From positions 1 through 64,000 of the forward strand of contig CAJUJK010000013.1 in the NCBI GenBank assembly GCA_910586705.1: 64,000 bases of DNA, given 5' to 3'. The DNA is from an uncultured Lachnospiraceae bacterium (GTDB lineage Bacteria; Bacillota; Clostridia; Lachnospirales; Lachnospiraceae). Within the stretch, counting starts at the first letter, position 1, and each line of letters begins with the position of its first letter. This document shows positions 43,740-53,530 of this stretch, one piece after another. Both the position numbers and the translations under genes were made by a program. The notes below the pieces were generated by a model. It ran no database searches and was not told the DNA's origin. It worked only from the letters and a program-made list of their open reading frames with translations.

Positions 43740-44933
43740 ATGAATAAGGAATTAATGGAGGCGCTGGAGATTCTGGAGAGAGAAAAGGAGATCAGCAAGG
43801 ACACCCTTTTTGAGGCGATCGAAAATTCACTGATCACCGCTTACAAGAATCATTTCGGCAAGGCGGACAACGTGAAGGTGGAAATCGACAGGGAGACATG
43901 CGATTACTACTGTTACGCGGAGAAGGAGGTCGTGGATGAGGTAGAGGATCCAGTCATGCAGATTTCTCCCGAGGACGCGAAGGAGATCGATCTCAAAGCG
44001 AAGGTGGGCGATATCGTCCGCGTGGAGATCCGCTCCAAGGAGTTCGGACGTATCGCCACCCAGAATGCCAAGAGCGTGATCCTGCAGAAGATCCGCGAGG
44101 AGGAGAGAAGCGTTATCTACAACCAGTATTTTGAGAAGGAGAAGGACGTGGTGACAGGCATTGTCCAGCGCTACATGGGCAAGAACATCTCCATCAATCT
44201 GGGCAAGGCGGACGCCATTTTAAATGAGAACGAGCAGGTGCGCACCGAGCATTTCCGCCCGACGGAGAGAATCAAGGTCTATATTCTGGAGGTGAGAAAC
44301 ACCCCCAAGGGACCGAGGATTCTGGTGAGCCGCACACACCCCGAGCTGGTGAAGCGCCTTTTCGAGTCCGAGGTGACGGAGATCAAGGACGGCACGGTGG
44401 AGATTATGAGCATCGCCAGAGAGGCGGGAAGCCGCACGAAGATCGCGGTGCGCTCCAACAATCCGAACGTGGACGCCGTGGGCGCCTGCGTAGGTATCAA
44501 CGGTGCGAGGGTCAATTCCATTGTGGATGAACTGTGCGGGGAGAAGATCGACATCGTAAACTGGGATGAAAACCCGGGTAACCTGATCCAGAACGCCCTG
44601 TCCCCCGCCAAGATTGTTGCGGTGTTTGCCGATCCCGATGAAAAGACGGCGAAAGTGGTGGTGCCGGATTACCAGCTTTCCCTTGCCATCGGTAAGGAGG
44701 GGCAGAACGCGAGACTGGCGGCGAGGCTGACAGGGTATAAGATTGATATCAAGAGTGAGACGCAGGCGAAGGACGCGCCCGGCTTCCGCTATGAGGACTA
44801 TGTCTACGACGACGAGGAGTACGAGGAAGAGTACGAAGAGGGAGACTACGAGGAAGAGGGCTACGGGAACTATGACGAGACATACACCGAAGAGAGCGGC
44901 TCTGAGGCGTATGCGGAGGAAGGCGAAGCGTAA
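43740..44933 (+). CDS. nusA: Transcription elongation/termination factor NusA
   Basis: This 397-residue protein binds RNA polymerase and RNA to control pausing, termination and antitermination. It has the N-terminal domain, an S1 domain (about residues 135-200) and two KH domains with VGACVGINGARV and LAIGKEGQNARLAARL. A C-terminal tail after the KH domains is very acidic and rich in Tyr and Glu (DDEEYEEEYEEGDYEEEGYG), replacing the acidic repeats of proteobacteria. AGGAGG precedes the ATG. Confidence 0.97.
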   Translation: MNKELMEALEILEREKEISKDTLFEAIENSLITAYKNHFGKADNVKVEIDRETCDYYCYAEKEVVDEVEDPVMQISPEDAKEIDLKAKVGDIVRVEIRSKEFGRIATQNAKSVILQKIREEERSVIYNQYFEKEKDVVTGIVQRYMGKNISINLGKADAILNENEQVRTEHFRPTERIKVYILEVRNTPKGPRILVSRTHPELVKRLFESEVTEIKDGTVEIMSIAREAGSRTKIAVRSNNPNVDAVGACVGINGARVNSIVDELCGEKIDIVNWDENPGNLIQNALSPAKIVAVFADPDEKTAKVVVPDYQLSLAIGKEGQNARLAARLTGYKIDIKSETQAKDAPGFRYEDYVYDDEEYEEEYEEGDYEEEGYGNYDETYTEESGSEAYAEEGEA

Positions 44934-44951
44934 CGCGAAGAGAGGGACGGT

Positions 44952-45242
44952 ATGGCAAAAAAAGTATCCCTGCGCCAGTGTGTGGGCTGCGGAGAAATGA
45001 AGGATAAGAAAGAGATGATGCGCGTGTTAAAAAGTGCGGAGGGGCTTATCTGTCTGGATATGACAGGGAGGAAGAACGGCAGGGGCGCTTACCTTTGCAA
45101 AAACGGGGCGTGCCTCGCGAAAGCCAGAAAGAACAGGGGCTTAGAACGGTCTTTCAAGATGTGCATACCGAATGAAATATACGTGAATCTGGAGAAGGAG
45201 TTTGAGGAGGGCAGGCATGAAACAGATACCGGGGAAGGATAA
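44952..45242 (+). CDS. ylxR: YlxR/RnpM family RNA-binding protein
   Basis: This 96-residue basic protein has the YlxR motif LRQCVGCGEMKDKKEMMRV and GRGAYLC near the middle. In Bacillus the homologue binds RNase P RNA and influences expression. The family normally has about 90 residues. It starts 18 bases after nusA, and ylxQ begins inside its last 26 bases. Confidence 0.93.
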   Translation: MAKKVSLRQCVGCGEMKDKKEMMRVLKSAEGLICLDMTGRKNGRGAYLCKNGACLAKARKNRGLERSFKMCIPNEIYVNLEKEFEEGRHETDTGEG

Positions 45243-45540
45243 GGTATTATCTATGCTGGGACTCGCCGCACGCTCCAGAAATGTTGTCAGTGGCGGATTT
45301 GCAACGGAGCAGGCTGTGAAATGCGGTAAGGCAGCTCTGGTCATCATAGCTGAGGATGCGTCGGGTAATACCAGAAAAAAGTATAGTAACATGTGTGATT
45401 TTTATGAGGTTCCCTGTGCGGTCCATGGGACGAAATCAGTGCTGGGACATTCCATGGGCAAGGAAGAGAGATCAGTCCTTGCGGTGACAGATGAGGGATT
45501 TGCAGATTCGATACAGAAGCATTTAGGAGATTCGGAATAG
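45217..45540 (+). CDS. ylxQ: YlxQ, L7Ae/L30e-family RNA-binding protein
   Basis: This 107-residue protein has the L7Ae-type core (GLAARSRNVVSGGFATEQAV, ALVIIAEDASGNTRKK), typical for kink-turn RNA binding. ATG 45217 lies six bases after GAGGAGGG, which is inside ylxR; translation of the two genes is coupled. infB follows after 15 bases. Confidence 0.92.
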   Translation: MKQIPGKDKVLSMLGLAARSRNVVSGGFATEQAVKCGKAALVIIAEDASGNTRKKYSNMCDFYEVPCAVHGTKSVLGHSMGKEERSVLAVTDEGFADSIQKHLGDSE

Positions 45541-45555
45541 TTGGAGGTAGTAAGT

Positions 45556-48360
45556 ATGGCGAAGATGAAAGTACATGAGCTTGCAAAAGAGTTAGACAGG
45601 AAGAGTAAGGAACTGATCGACTTTCTGCAGGCTAAGGGATATGAGGTGAAGGTGGCGCAGAGTTCGATTGAGGATGATGCGATCGCGCTGGTGAGGAAGG
45701 AATTTGCCTCTCAGGGCGAAAAGGCAGCGCCGCCTGTCGTGGAGGAAAAACCGCAGAAGGCGGAGGGAAAGCCGCGCGCTGAGGAAGCTTCCGCGACGGA
45801 GAAAGCCGCGCCGCCAGCCGGAGGAGATAAGGCTGACGCGAAACCTACACATTCCAGACCTGTGGCGGAGAGTGAAAAGAGAGAAAATAAAGGCGAAGCG
45901 CCCAAGAAGAAACGGATCATCTTCGTGAGCAATCCTCACAATTCCAAGATGGGCGGCAGGCAGAATCAGGGCAGCGGAAACGGACAGAACCGGGGTGGCG
46001 GAAACGGCAGACCGATGGCTAACGGCGCCCGCCCGGTGCAGCCCCAGAATACGCCCCACAAGATCATACGTCCCACCCAGAAGCCGATTCCTGTGACGGC
46101 GGAGCCTTATGATGTGAGGCAGAAACAGCAGCAGGAGAGAAGGCTGGAGCAGAGACAGCAGGAAAAACGGGAAAACAATAAAAATATGGCGGCCGGGACA
46201 CAGCCGGCAGCCGGACAGGAGAGAGCGGGAAGTGCAGGAGAAAATCGCAGACCTGAGCGTCAGGGCAGGCCGAATTATAACGGCGGTCAGGGTGATCGTA
46301 AGAGTGGCGGCGCTCCCTTCTCTGGTGGCAGGAACGGTGGCGGTGGTGACCGCCCTCAGAGAGGAAATGTCGGGCAGGACAATCGATTTAAGAAAAATAA
46401 CGGTCCGAAGGACTTTATCGCTGAAGCGCCCGCAAAGGATGCGGAAAAGCACAGGGACGACGAGAAACGCAGGGTAAATCAGGAGAGGGATAAGCGGTCG
46501 AAGAAGGACCATATCTATGAGGAGGACGACGCTGCGGTGAAGAACCGCAACAAGGCGGGACGCTTTATCAAGCCGGAGAAAAAGCCCGAGGAGTCCAAGG
46601 AAGAACAGATCAAGGTGATCACGGTGCCCGATACCCTGACCATCAAGGAACTGGCGGATAAGATGAAGATCCAGCCTTCCGTGATTATCAAGAAGCTCTT
46701 TTTACAGGGGCAGATTGTGACCTTAAATTCGGACATCAGTTTTGAAGAGGCGGAAAATATCGCCATTGAGTACGAGATTATCTGTGAGAAGGAAGTCAAG
46801 GTCGATGTGATCGAGGAGCTTCTGCGCGAGGAGGAAGAGGACGCCTCCACGATGGTGGCGCGTCCCCCGGTTATCTGTGTCATGGGTCATGTAGACCACG
46901 GAAAAACCTCCCTGCTTGACGCGATCCGCAAGACCAACGTCACGGATAAAGAGGCGGGCGGCATCACGCAGGCCATCGGCGCGTACACGGTAAGCGCAAA
47001 AGGGCAGAGCATTACCTTCCTTGATACGCCCGGACATGAGGCGTTCACGGCGATGCGTATGCGCGGCGCAAACTCCACGGATATCGCGGTGCTCGTAGTT
47101 GCCGCCGACGACGGCGTTATGCCGCAGACGGTGGAGGCGATCAACCATGCCAAGGCGGCGGGGATTGAGATTATCGTAGCCGTCAATAAGATTGATAAGC
47201 CCAACGCCAACATAGACCGCGTGAAGCAGGAGATGACAGAGTATGAACTGATCCCGGTGGACTGGGGCGGATCGACAGAGTTTGTGCCGGTTTCCGCGAA
47301 GTCGGGAGAAGGCATTGAGACCCTTCTGGAGACGATTCTGCTCACGGCGGAGATTCTGGAGCTGAAGGCGAACCCCGACAGAAATGCCAGAGGTCTGGTG
47401 ATCGAGGCGGAGCTTGACAAGGGCAGAGGTCCTGTGGCTACCGTGCTGGTGCAGAAGGGTACGCTCCATGTGGGCGACTTTATCTCCGCAGGCGCAAGCC
47501 ACGGCAAGGTGAGGGCGATGATCGACGACAAGGGCAGAAGAGTGAAGGAAGCGACCCCTTCTACGCCCGTGGAGATTCTGGGCTTATCCGATGTGCCCAG
47601 CGCCGGAGAGGTGTTCATCGTACATGAAAATGACAAGAGCGCGAAATCTTATGCGGAGACCTACATGGCGCAGCATAAAGAGGAGATGCTTGCAGATACT
47701 AAGACGAAGATGTCCCTCGATGATCTGTTCAACCAGATTCAGGAGGGCAATCTGAAGGAGCTGAACCTGATCGTCAAGGCGGATGTGCAGGGCAGCGTGG
47801 AGGCCGTAAAGCAGAGCCTGATGAAGCTTTCCAACGAGGAAGTGGTTGTGAAGTGTATTCACGGCGGCGTGGGCGCCATCAACGAATCGGATGTATCGCT
47901 TGCTTCGGCGTCCTCCGCAATCATCATCGGCTTTAACGTGCGCCCGGATGCGCAGGCGAAGACTGTGGCGGAGCGCGAGGGCGTGGACGTGCGGCTCTAC
48001 AAGGTAATCTATCAGGCGATCGAGGATATCGAGGCGGCTATGAAGGGTATGTTAGACCCGATCTTCGAGGAGAAGGTGATCGGTCACGCGGAGGTGCGCC
48101 AGATCTTCAAGGCGTCCGCGATCGGCAATATCGCGGGTTCCTATGTGCTTGACGGCGAGTTCCAGAGAGGCTGTAAGATCCGCATCCGCAGGGGCGAGGA
48201 GCAGATTTACGAGGGTGAGCTTGCCTCCTTGAAGCGTTTCAAGGACGATGTGAAGGAAGTGAAAGCCGGTTTCGAGTGCGGTCTTGTGTTTGAGGGCTTC
48301 GACAAGATGGAAGAACTGGATATCGTGGAGGCTTATATCATGGTGGAAGTGCCGCGATAA
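45556..48360 (+). CDS. infB: Translation initiation factor IF-2
   Basis: This 934-residue GTPase brings initiator tRNA to the 30S subunit. The N-terminal 400 residues are a long disordered part rich in Gly, Arg, Gln and Asn after an IF2_N motif (KVHELAKELDRKSKELIDFL). A second IF2_N lies at about residues 355-415. The G domain starts near 440 with VMGHVDHGKTSLLD, then DTPGHEAF and NKIDKP; the C-terminal domains II-IV follow. ATG 45556 lies after GGAGG; TTG 45541 is in frame but directly follows the ylxQ stop. Confidence 0.97.
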   Translation: MAKMKVHELAKELDRKSKELIDFLQAKGYEVKVAQSSIEDDAIALVRKEFASQGEKAAPPVVEEKPQKAEGKPRAEEASATEKAAPPAGGDKADAKPTHSRPVAESEKRENKGEAPKKKRIIFVSNPHNSKMGGRQNQGSGNGQNRGGGNGRPMANGARPVQPQNTPHKIIRPTQKPIPVTAEPYDVRQKQQQERRLEQRQQEKRENNKNMAAGTQPAAGQERAGSAGENRRPERQGRPNYNGGQGDRKSGGAPFSGGRNGGGGDRPQRGNVGQDNRFKKNNGPKDFIAEAPAKDAEKHRDDEKRRVNQERDKRSKKDHIYEEDDAAVKNRNKAGRFIKPEKKPEESKEEQIKVITVPDTLTIKELADKMKIQPSVIIKKLFLQGQIVTLNSDISFEEAENIAIEYEIICEKEVKVDVIEELLREEEEDASTMVARPPVICVMGHVDHGKTSLLDAIRKTNVTDKEAGGITQAIGAYTVSAKGQSITFLDTPGHEAFTAMRMRGANSTDIAVLVVAADDGVMPQTVEAINHAKAAGIEIIVAVNKIDKPNANIDRVKQEMTEYELIPVDWGGSTEFVPVSAKSGEGIETLLETILLTAEILELKANPDRNARGLVIEAELDKGRGPVATVLVQKGTLHVGDFISAGASHGKVRAMIDDKGRRVKEATPSTPVEILGLSDVPSAGEVFIVHENDKSAKSYAETYMAQHKEEMLADTKTKMSLDDLFNQIQEGNLKELNLIVKADVQGSVEAVKQSLMKLSNEEVVVKCIHGGVGAINESDVSLASASSAIIIGFNVRPDAQAKTVAEREGVDVRLYKVIYQAIEDIEAAMKGMLDPIFEEKVIGHAEVRQIFKASAIGNIAGSYVLDGEFQRGCKIRIRRGEEQIYEGELASLKRFKDDVKEVKAGFECGLVFEGFDKMEELDIVEAYIMVEVPR

Positions 48361-48428
48361 CTGTCTTGAAAAAAAGCTGGGACGCAGCTTTGTGAAAGAC
48401 AGAAAGCCGGAGTTGTATGGAGGAAGCA

Positions 48429-48830
48429 ATGCGTAAAAACAGTGTTAAAAATACCCGTATCAACGGGGAGGTACAGCGGGTGCTGGCGGAGATGATCCGC
48501 GGGGAGATCAAAGACCCGAGGATTGCGCCGATGACCTCGGTGGTGGCGGTGGAGGTGGCGCCGGACTTAAAAACCTGCAAGGCGTGGATCAGCGTGCTCG
48601 GTGATGAGAAAGCGCAGGCGGATACGCTGGCGGGGCTTAACAGCGCGGAAGGGTATATACGCGGACAGCTCGCGAAGACCATCAATCTCCGCAATACGCC
48701 GCAGATTCATTTCATCATGGATCAGTCCATCGCCTATGGGGTGAATATGTCAAAACGGATTGAGGAAGTGGTGGCATCGGACAGGAAAGCCGCTGCGTTT
48801 GATAAGGGGAGTGAAAATGAAGAGGATTGA
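48429..48830 (+). CDS. rbfA: Ribosome-binding factor A
   Basis: This 133-residue KH-fold protein helps 16S rRNA 5' end maturation. It shows RVLAEMIRGEIKDPRI, VEVAPDLKTCKAWISV and the C-terminal IHFIMDQSIAYGVNMSKRIEE. ATG 48429 is five bases after GGAGG, which itself lies just after an upstream in-frame ATG (48417). The end overlaps nrnA by 14 bases. Confidence 0.95.
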   Translation: MRKNSVKNTRINGEVQRVLAEMIRGEIKDPRIAPMTSVVAVEVAPDLKTCKAWISVLGDEKAQADTLAGLNSAEGYIRGQLAKTINLRNTPQIHFIMDQSIAYGVNMSKRIEEVVASDRKAAAFDKGSENEED

Positions 48831-49770
48831 TGATTTAAAGAACGTGAAGACAGTGGCGATCGGCGGGCACATGAGACCCGACGGGGATTGTGTGTGCTCC
48901 TGCATGGCGCTGTATCATTATCTGAAAAAGGAACTGCCCGGAGCGAGGGTTGACGTGTATCTGGAGGAGCCGCCGGCGCCGTTTCATGTTCTGGAAGGGA
49001 TAGAAGATATTAAATCAGAATTTAATACTGAGGAAACCTATGATATTTTCTTTGCACTGGACTGCAACGACGAGCGGCTGGGGGAAGCGCTCTCCATTTT
49101 CAGGCGTGCGAAAAGGCGCGTCAACATTGACCATCACATCAGCAATTCGGGCTGCGGGGATGTGAACATCATAGAGACGGAGAAAAGTTCCACGGCGGAA
49201 CTGCTCTATGAGCTGATGGAGCCGGAACTGGTGGATGCGGTGATCGCGAAGGCTGTCTATATCGGAATCGCCCACGATACGGGTGTGTTCCGCTATTCCA
49301 ATACATCCCCCCGCACGATGCAGATCGCGTCTGAATTACTTAAATTTGGATTTGACTTTTCGGCATTGATAGAGGAAACCTTCTATGAAAAGACCTATTT
49401 CCAGACGCAGATCATGGGCAGGGCGATTTTAGGCAGCGTGCGCTTCATGGATGACAGGTGTATTGTCAGCATGGTGAGCAGGCGCATGATGGAATTTTAC
49501 TGTGTAGGACCGAAAGATCTGGACGGGATTGTCAATTATCTGCAGGGGGTAAAGGGCGTGGAATGCGCCATCTTCATGTACGAAACAGGTACGCTGGAGT
49601 ACAAGGTGAGTATGCGTTCCAACGGCAGCGTCAATGTGGCGGAAGTCGCCGTGAAGTTTGGCGGCGGCGGTCATGTGCGCGCCGCGGGGTGCACGATGAA
49701 CGGTACATATCACGACAATATCAACAATCTTTCGCGGGAGATTGCCGCCCAGTTAAAATGGAATGATTAA
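48817..49770 (+). CDS. nrnA: DHH/DHHA1 phosphoesterase, NrnA/pAp phosphatase type
   Basis: This 317-residue hydrolase degrades nanoRNA and pAp. The DHH domain has GHMRPDGDCVCS, ALDCNDERL and INIDHHISN-like VNIDHHISNSGCG; a middle AHDTGVFRYS motif and the C-terminal DHHA1 KFGGGGHVRAAGC follow. ATG 48817 is preceded by GGGGAG and overlaps the end of rbfA, the normal order in Firmicutes before truB. Confidence 0.95.
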   Translation: MKRIDDLKNVKTVAIGGHMRPDGDCVCSCMALYHYLKKELPGARVDVYLEEPPAPFHVLEGIEDIKSEFNTEETYDIFFALDCNDERLGEALSIFRRAKRRVNIDHHISNSGCGDVNIIETEKSSTAELLYELMEPELVDAVIAKAVYIGIAHDTGVFRYSNTSPRTMQIASELLKFGFDFSALIEETFYEKTYFQTQIMGRAILGSVRFMDDRCIVSMVSRRMMEFYCVGPKDLDGIVNYLQGVKGVECAIFMYETGTLEYKVSMRSNGSVNVAEVAVKFGGGGHVRAAGCTMNGTYHDNINNLSREIAAQLKWND

Positions 49771-49786
49771 AGAGACAGGGATACTT

Positions 49787-50695
49787 ATGTACAATGGCAT
49801 TTTGAATGTTTATAAGGAGGCGGGGTTTTCATCCCATGATGTGGTGGCGAAGCTCCGCGGCATCTGTAAACAGAAGAAAATAGGGCATACAGGGACACTC
49901 GACCCGGAGGCGGTCGGCGTGCTTCCTGTATGTTTTGGTTCGGGTACGAAACTGTGTGATATGCTGACGGACTGGGACAAGGAGTATATTGCCACGCTCC
50001 GGCTGGGGCTGGTGACGGACACGCAGGATTTAACAGGACAGGTGTTATTTCATGCGGAGGAGGAAGCGGTGGCGGCGCTTGCGCAAGAGCAGGTGCGGGC
50101 GTGTATTCTCGGTTTTCTCGGCGATTACGACCAGATTCCGCCCATGTACTCGGCGCTCAAGGTGAACGGGAAAAAACTCTATGAGCTGGCGAGGGCGGGA
50201 AAAGAGGTGGAGCGTAAGCCCCGCACGGTACAGATCCGGGAGCTGGAGATTCTGGAAATGGAGCTGCCCACGGTCAGGTTCCGGGTGGTCTGTTCAAAGG
50301 GCACCTATATACGGACACTCTGTCACGATATCGGAGAAAAACTCGGCTGCGGCGGCGCGATGGCGTCCCTGACGCGGAGCCGGGTCGGTATGTTCGGGAT
50401 AGAGGAGGCGCTGCGGCTCTCAGAGATTGAGAAACTGCGGGATGAAGATAAAATATCGACTGTTATTGTTCCGCCTGACGCTGTTTTCCCGGATTGCAGG
50501 GAAGTGAAGGCAGCGGCACCGGCACGCAGATTTCTGGAAAACGGGAACAAAATTCCGGCAGGGATGCTAGAGGATCCCGGTCCGCTGCGGGACAGGGAGC
50601 GGCTCAGGATGTACGACGAGGCGGGGCGGTTTTACGGAATTTATGAGTACCACGCGGGAGCAGGAGAGGCAAGACCCGTGAAAATGTTTCTATGA
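49787..50695 (+). CDS. truB: tRNA pseudouridine-55 synthase
   Basis: This 302-residue enzyme makes pseudouridine 55 in the T loop of tRNAs. Visible are GILNVYKEAGFSSHDVVAKLRG, the catalytic KIGHTGTLDPEAVGVLP with its Asp, and CSKGTYIRTLCHDIGEKLG. ATG 49787 gives the normal N-terminus; the site upstream (GAGACAGGG) is weak. The gene starts 16 bases after nrnA. Confidence 0.96.
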   Translation: MYNGILNVYKEAGFSSHDVVAKLRGICKQKKIGHTGTLDPEAVGVLPVCFGSGTKLCDMLTDWDKEYIATLRLGLVTDTQDLTGQVLFHAEEEAVAALAQEQVRACILGFLGDYDQIPPMYSALKVNGKKLYELARAGKEVERKPRTVQIRELEILEMELPTVRFRVVCSKGTYIRTLCHDIGEKLGCGGAMASLTRSRVGMFGIEEALRLSEIEKLRDEDKISTVIVPPDAVFPDCREVKAAAPARRFLENGNKIPAGMLEDPGPLRDRERLRMYDEAGRFYGIYEYHAGAGEARPVKMFL

Positions 50696-50758
50696 GTATG
50701 TAGAGGCATGAGTGGATAATAGCGCGGGACGGAAGCAATTTTTGGCAGGAAAGACAGC

Positions 50759-51670
50759 ATGATAATTATAGAGAACACGACAGAATTTCATCTGGAAAAC
50801 AAGAGCGCCGTCGCGCTTGGGAAGTTTGACGGCATTCATCTGGGACACCGCAGACTTTTAGACCGGGTGCTGGAGCAGAAAAAGAGCGGGCTCCAGACGG
50901 TGGTTTTTACCTTTGACACTTCGGCGGCGTCCTTTTTTGGCGGGGAGACGAAGGAGCTGTCCACCCGGGAGGAAAAAAGGGATATGTTTGCGCGGCTGGG
51001 GGTCGATGTGCTGATTGAATTTCCCTTAAACCGGGAGACGGCGGCAACGGATCCCGCTGATTTTGTGACGCGCTATCTTGCCGGGCAGATGCGGACGGCA
51101 TATCTGTGCGCCGGTTCGGACATCTCTTTCGGGAAGGGCGGCGCGGGAGACTATGCGCTTCTGGCAGACTTGTCCGAAACCTGCGGCTACCGGGTAGAAC
51201 TGATTGACAAAGTCCGCGTGGACGGGGAGGAGGTCAGCTCCACCAGAGTGCGGCAGGCAGTCCGGGCGGGCGAGATGGAGAAGGTTTCCTTCATGCTGGG
51301 CTCACCCTACCGCGTGAGCGGAAAGGTGGTTCACGGCAGACAGCTGGGGCGAAAACTCGGGATGCCTACTGCGAATCTCCTGCCGGACGAGAGAAAACTT
51401 CTGCCCCCGAACGGGGTTTACTATTCCAGGGCGGAACTCGGCGAAAAGAGTTACCGGGGCATCTCCAACGTGGGATATAAGCCTACGGTTTCGGAGGATA
51501 AAATTCTTGGCGTGGAGACTTATCTTTATGATTTCGAGGGGGAAGTCTATGACAGGGATATGACTGTGGAGCTTCTCGCCTTTCGCAGGGAAGAGCGTGC
51601 CTTTGGGAGTGTGGAGGCGCTGCGCCGGCAGATTGAGGCGGATGTGGAAGCGGGGAGAAATTTCTCATAG
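50759..51670 (+). CDS. ribF: Bifunctional riboflavin kinase/FAD synthetase
   Basis: This 303-residue enzyme makes FMN and FAD. The N-terminal nucleotidyltransferase has ALGKFDGIHLGHRRLL and a later VSSTRVRQAVRAGEM; the C-terminal riboflavin kinase has GRKLGMPTANL and GVYYSRAELGEKSYRGISNVGYKPT. AGGAAAG precedes the ATG by five bases. It follows truB as usual, after a 63-base gap. Confidence 0.96.
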   Translation: MIIIENTTEFHLENKSAVALGKFDGIHLGHRRLLDRVLEQKKSGLQTVVFTFDTSAASFFGGETKELSTREEKRDMFARLGVDVLIEFPLNRETAATDPADFVTRYLAGQMRTAYLCAGSDISFGKGGAGDYALLADLSETCGYRVELIDKVRVDGEEVSSTRVRQAVRAGEMEKVSFMLGSPYRVSGKVVHGRQLGRKLGMPTANLLPDERKLLPPNGVYYSRAELGEKSYRGISNVGYKPTVSEDKILGVETYLYDFEGEVYDRDMTVELLAFRREERAFGSVEALRRQIEADVEAGRNFS

Positions 51671-51704
51671 ATGCCGTCCAAAAGTCTTTTTTTGTCGTAA
51701 GGGG

Positions 51705-51733
51705 TTGTAAGAGGATTTTTTTTTCGATACAAT
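51705..51733 (+). promoter_or_regulatory. Promoter of the Na/Pi cotransporter gene
   Basis: TTGTAA (51705-51710), 17 bases, TACAAT (51728-51733). Confidence 0.7.
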
Positions 51734-51789
51734 AGAACCGTGTAGCTTTTCAATGGGGAAAAGAACAAAGGAAGGATAGTTAAACCAAG

Positions 51790-53424
51790 ATGAGTATATC
51801 GATTATTCTGTCCATGGCGGGCGGCTTGGGGCTGTTTCTGTATGGTATGCGCATTATGAGCGACAGTATAGAGAAAGTTGCGGGCGCGAAGTTGAGAGGG
51901 ATACTGGAACGGTTGACGACCAACCGTTTTATGGCTATTTTAGTGGGCGTGTTTTTCACGGCGGTGGTCCAGTCTTCTTCAGCATGTACGGTCATGGTGG
52001 TCAGCTTTGTCAACTCCGGGCTGATGACGCTTACGCAGGCGGCTGGCGTCATTCTTGGCGCCAATGTAGGTACGACGGTAACGGCGCTCCTTGTTTCCTT
52101 TAAGCTGGAGAAAGCGGCGCCTGTGATTCTGCTTGCGGGCGTGTTGATTCTCATGTTTGTTAAGAAACAGAAGATTTCCAGATGGGGAGAGGCAATTATC
52201 GGCTTTGGCGTTCTTTTCATGGGACTGAGTTCGATGTCGGGAGCGATGTCCGGTATGAAGGATTCTCCGGAAATTTTACATATGTTTGCGTCCCTGCAGT
52301 CGCCTCTCATGGCGGTGCTGCTGGGCACTGTCTTAACGGCGGTAATCCAGAGTTCGTCCGTGACGGTCAGTATACTGGTGCTTCTTGCCAATCAGGGGAT
52401 GATGGGAATAGATATCTGCATGTTTACCATTCTCGGTTGTAACATCGGTTCCTGTGCAACTGCCATGATAGCTTCGTTAAGCGGAAAGAAAGATGCGAAG
52501 CGGGCGGCGGCGATTCATCTTATTTTCAATGTAATTGGAACGGTTATTGTATTCCTTGTCCTTTTGGCGACGGTGGATACGTTTGCGGCAGCGCTTATGG
52601 CGTTTACTGGCAATAATCCGGGCAGGGTGGTGGCTTATGCGCATATTTCCATTAAAATTTTTCAGGTTGTCCTGCTGATGCCGTTTATCAGGCAGATTGT
52701 GAAGCTGACTTATGTGCTTGTGCCCGGCGACGACAAGAAGATCGGTTACCGGGACAGCTACCAACTTAAGTATATCGGTGAGAAAGTGGTCTTAAATCCG
52801 GCAACAGCGGTGGTGGAGGTAATCAAGGAGCTGGATCGTATGGGCTCCCTTGCAAATGAGAATCTGAACCGCGCCATGAACGCGCTGATTACACTCGACC
52901 AGGATGAGATCAACGAGGTTTACGAGGTGGAGAAGAATATCGACTTCCTAAGCCACGCCATCACCAACTACCTGGTGAAGATTAATCAGACAACCCTGCC
53001 GATTGAGGACTTGAAGAGCATTGGCGCGCTGTTCCATGTGGTAAACGATATTGAGCGGATCGGCGACCACGCGGAGAATATTGTGGACGCGGCGGTACAG
53101 AGGGAAAAGACCGGTGTCGGTTTCTCCAAGGCGGCACAGCGGGAGCTGGGCGAGATGATCGATATGGTCAATACGATTCTGCGCTTCTCCTTTGAGATGT
53201 TTGTCAAGAGCACAGAGGAGCATGTGGAGGATATCAGAAATCTGGAAGAGGCGATCGACGAGAAGGAAAAAGAGCTGCAGCAGCGCCATATCGAGCGGCT
53301 TTCCAACAACGAGTGTACGCCCGAGGCGGGCGCGATGTTCTCGGATATCGTGTCAGGGCTTGAGAGAGTGGCGGACCACGCCACAAATATTGCGTTTGCG
53401 AACAGCTACTTTGAGCCGAATTAG
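51790..53424 (+). CDS. Na/Pi cotransporter family protein with PhoU-like domain
   Basis: This 544-residue protein combines a membrane part of the NptA/PNaS family (about residues 1-300) with a C-terminal helical PhoU-like domain (about 330-540). The twin QSSS-type motifs are visible as VVQSSSACTVMVV and VIQSSSVTVSILV. It would import phosphate, or act as a phosphate-sensing exporter as proposed for some homologues. GGAAGG lies 14 bases before the ATG. No pho regulator gene is in the window. Confidence 0.92.
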   Translation: MSISIILSMAGGLGLFLYGMRIMSDSIEKVAGAKLRGILERLTTNRFMAILVGVFFTAVVQSSSACTVMVVSFVNSGLMTLTQAAGVILGANVGTTVTALLVSFKLEKAAPVILLAGVLILMFVKKQKISRWGEAIIGFGVLFMGLSSMSGAMSGMKDSPEILHMFASLQSPLMAVLLGTVLTAVIQSSSVTVSILVLLANQGMMGIDICMFTILGCNIGSCATAMIASLSGKKDAKRAAAIHLIFNVIGTVIVFLVLLATVDTFAAALMAFTGNNPGRVVAYAHISIKIFQVVLLMPFIRQIVKLTYVLVPGDDKKIGYRDSYQLKYIGEKVVLNPATAVVEVIKELDRMGSLANENLNRAMNALITLDQDEINEVYEVEKNIDFLSHAITNYLVKINQTTLPIEDLKSIGALFHVVNDIERIGDHAENIVDAAVQREKTGVGFSKAAQRELGEMIDMVNTILRFSFEMFVKSTEEHVEDIRNLEEAIDEKEKELQQRHIERLSNNECTPEAGAMFSDIVSGLERVADHATNIAFANSYFEPN

Positions 53425-53435
53425 ATGCCCGCTGC

Positions 53436-53464
53436 TTGACAGGGAGGAATGTGGTTGTTATAAT
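53436..53464 (+). promoter_or_regulatory. Consensus promoter of the NlpC/P60 gene
   Basis: TTGACA (53436-53441), 17 bases, TATAAT (53459-53464): a perfect match in both boxes. Confidence 0.9.
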
Positions 53465-53530
53465 AACCCCGTAATTGTTACGAAAATGTTACAAAAAAAG
53501 CGACACGCGGGGAAAAGGATACGGCTTTAC

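Noticed and set aside
53192..53530. Extended N-terminus of the NlpC/P60 frame
   Set aside because: This part overlaps the Na/Pi cotransporter gene in another frame and precedes the promoter at 53436-53464.
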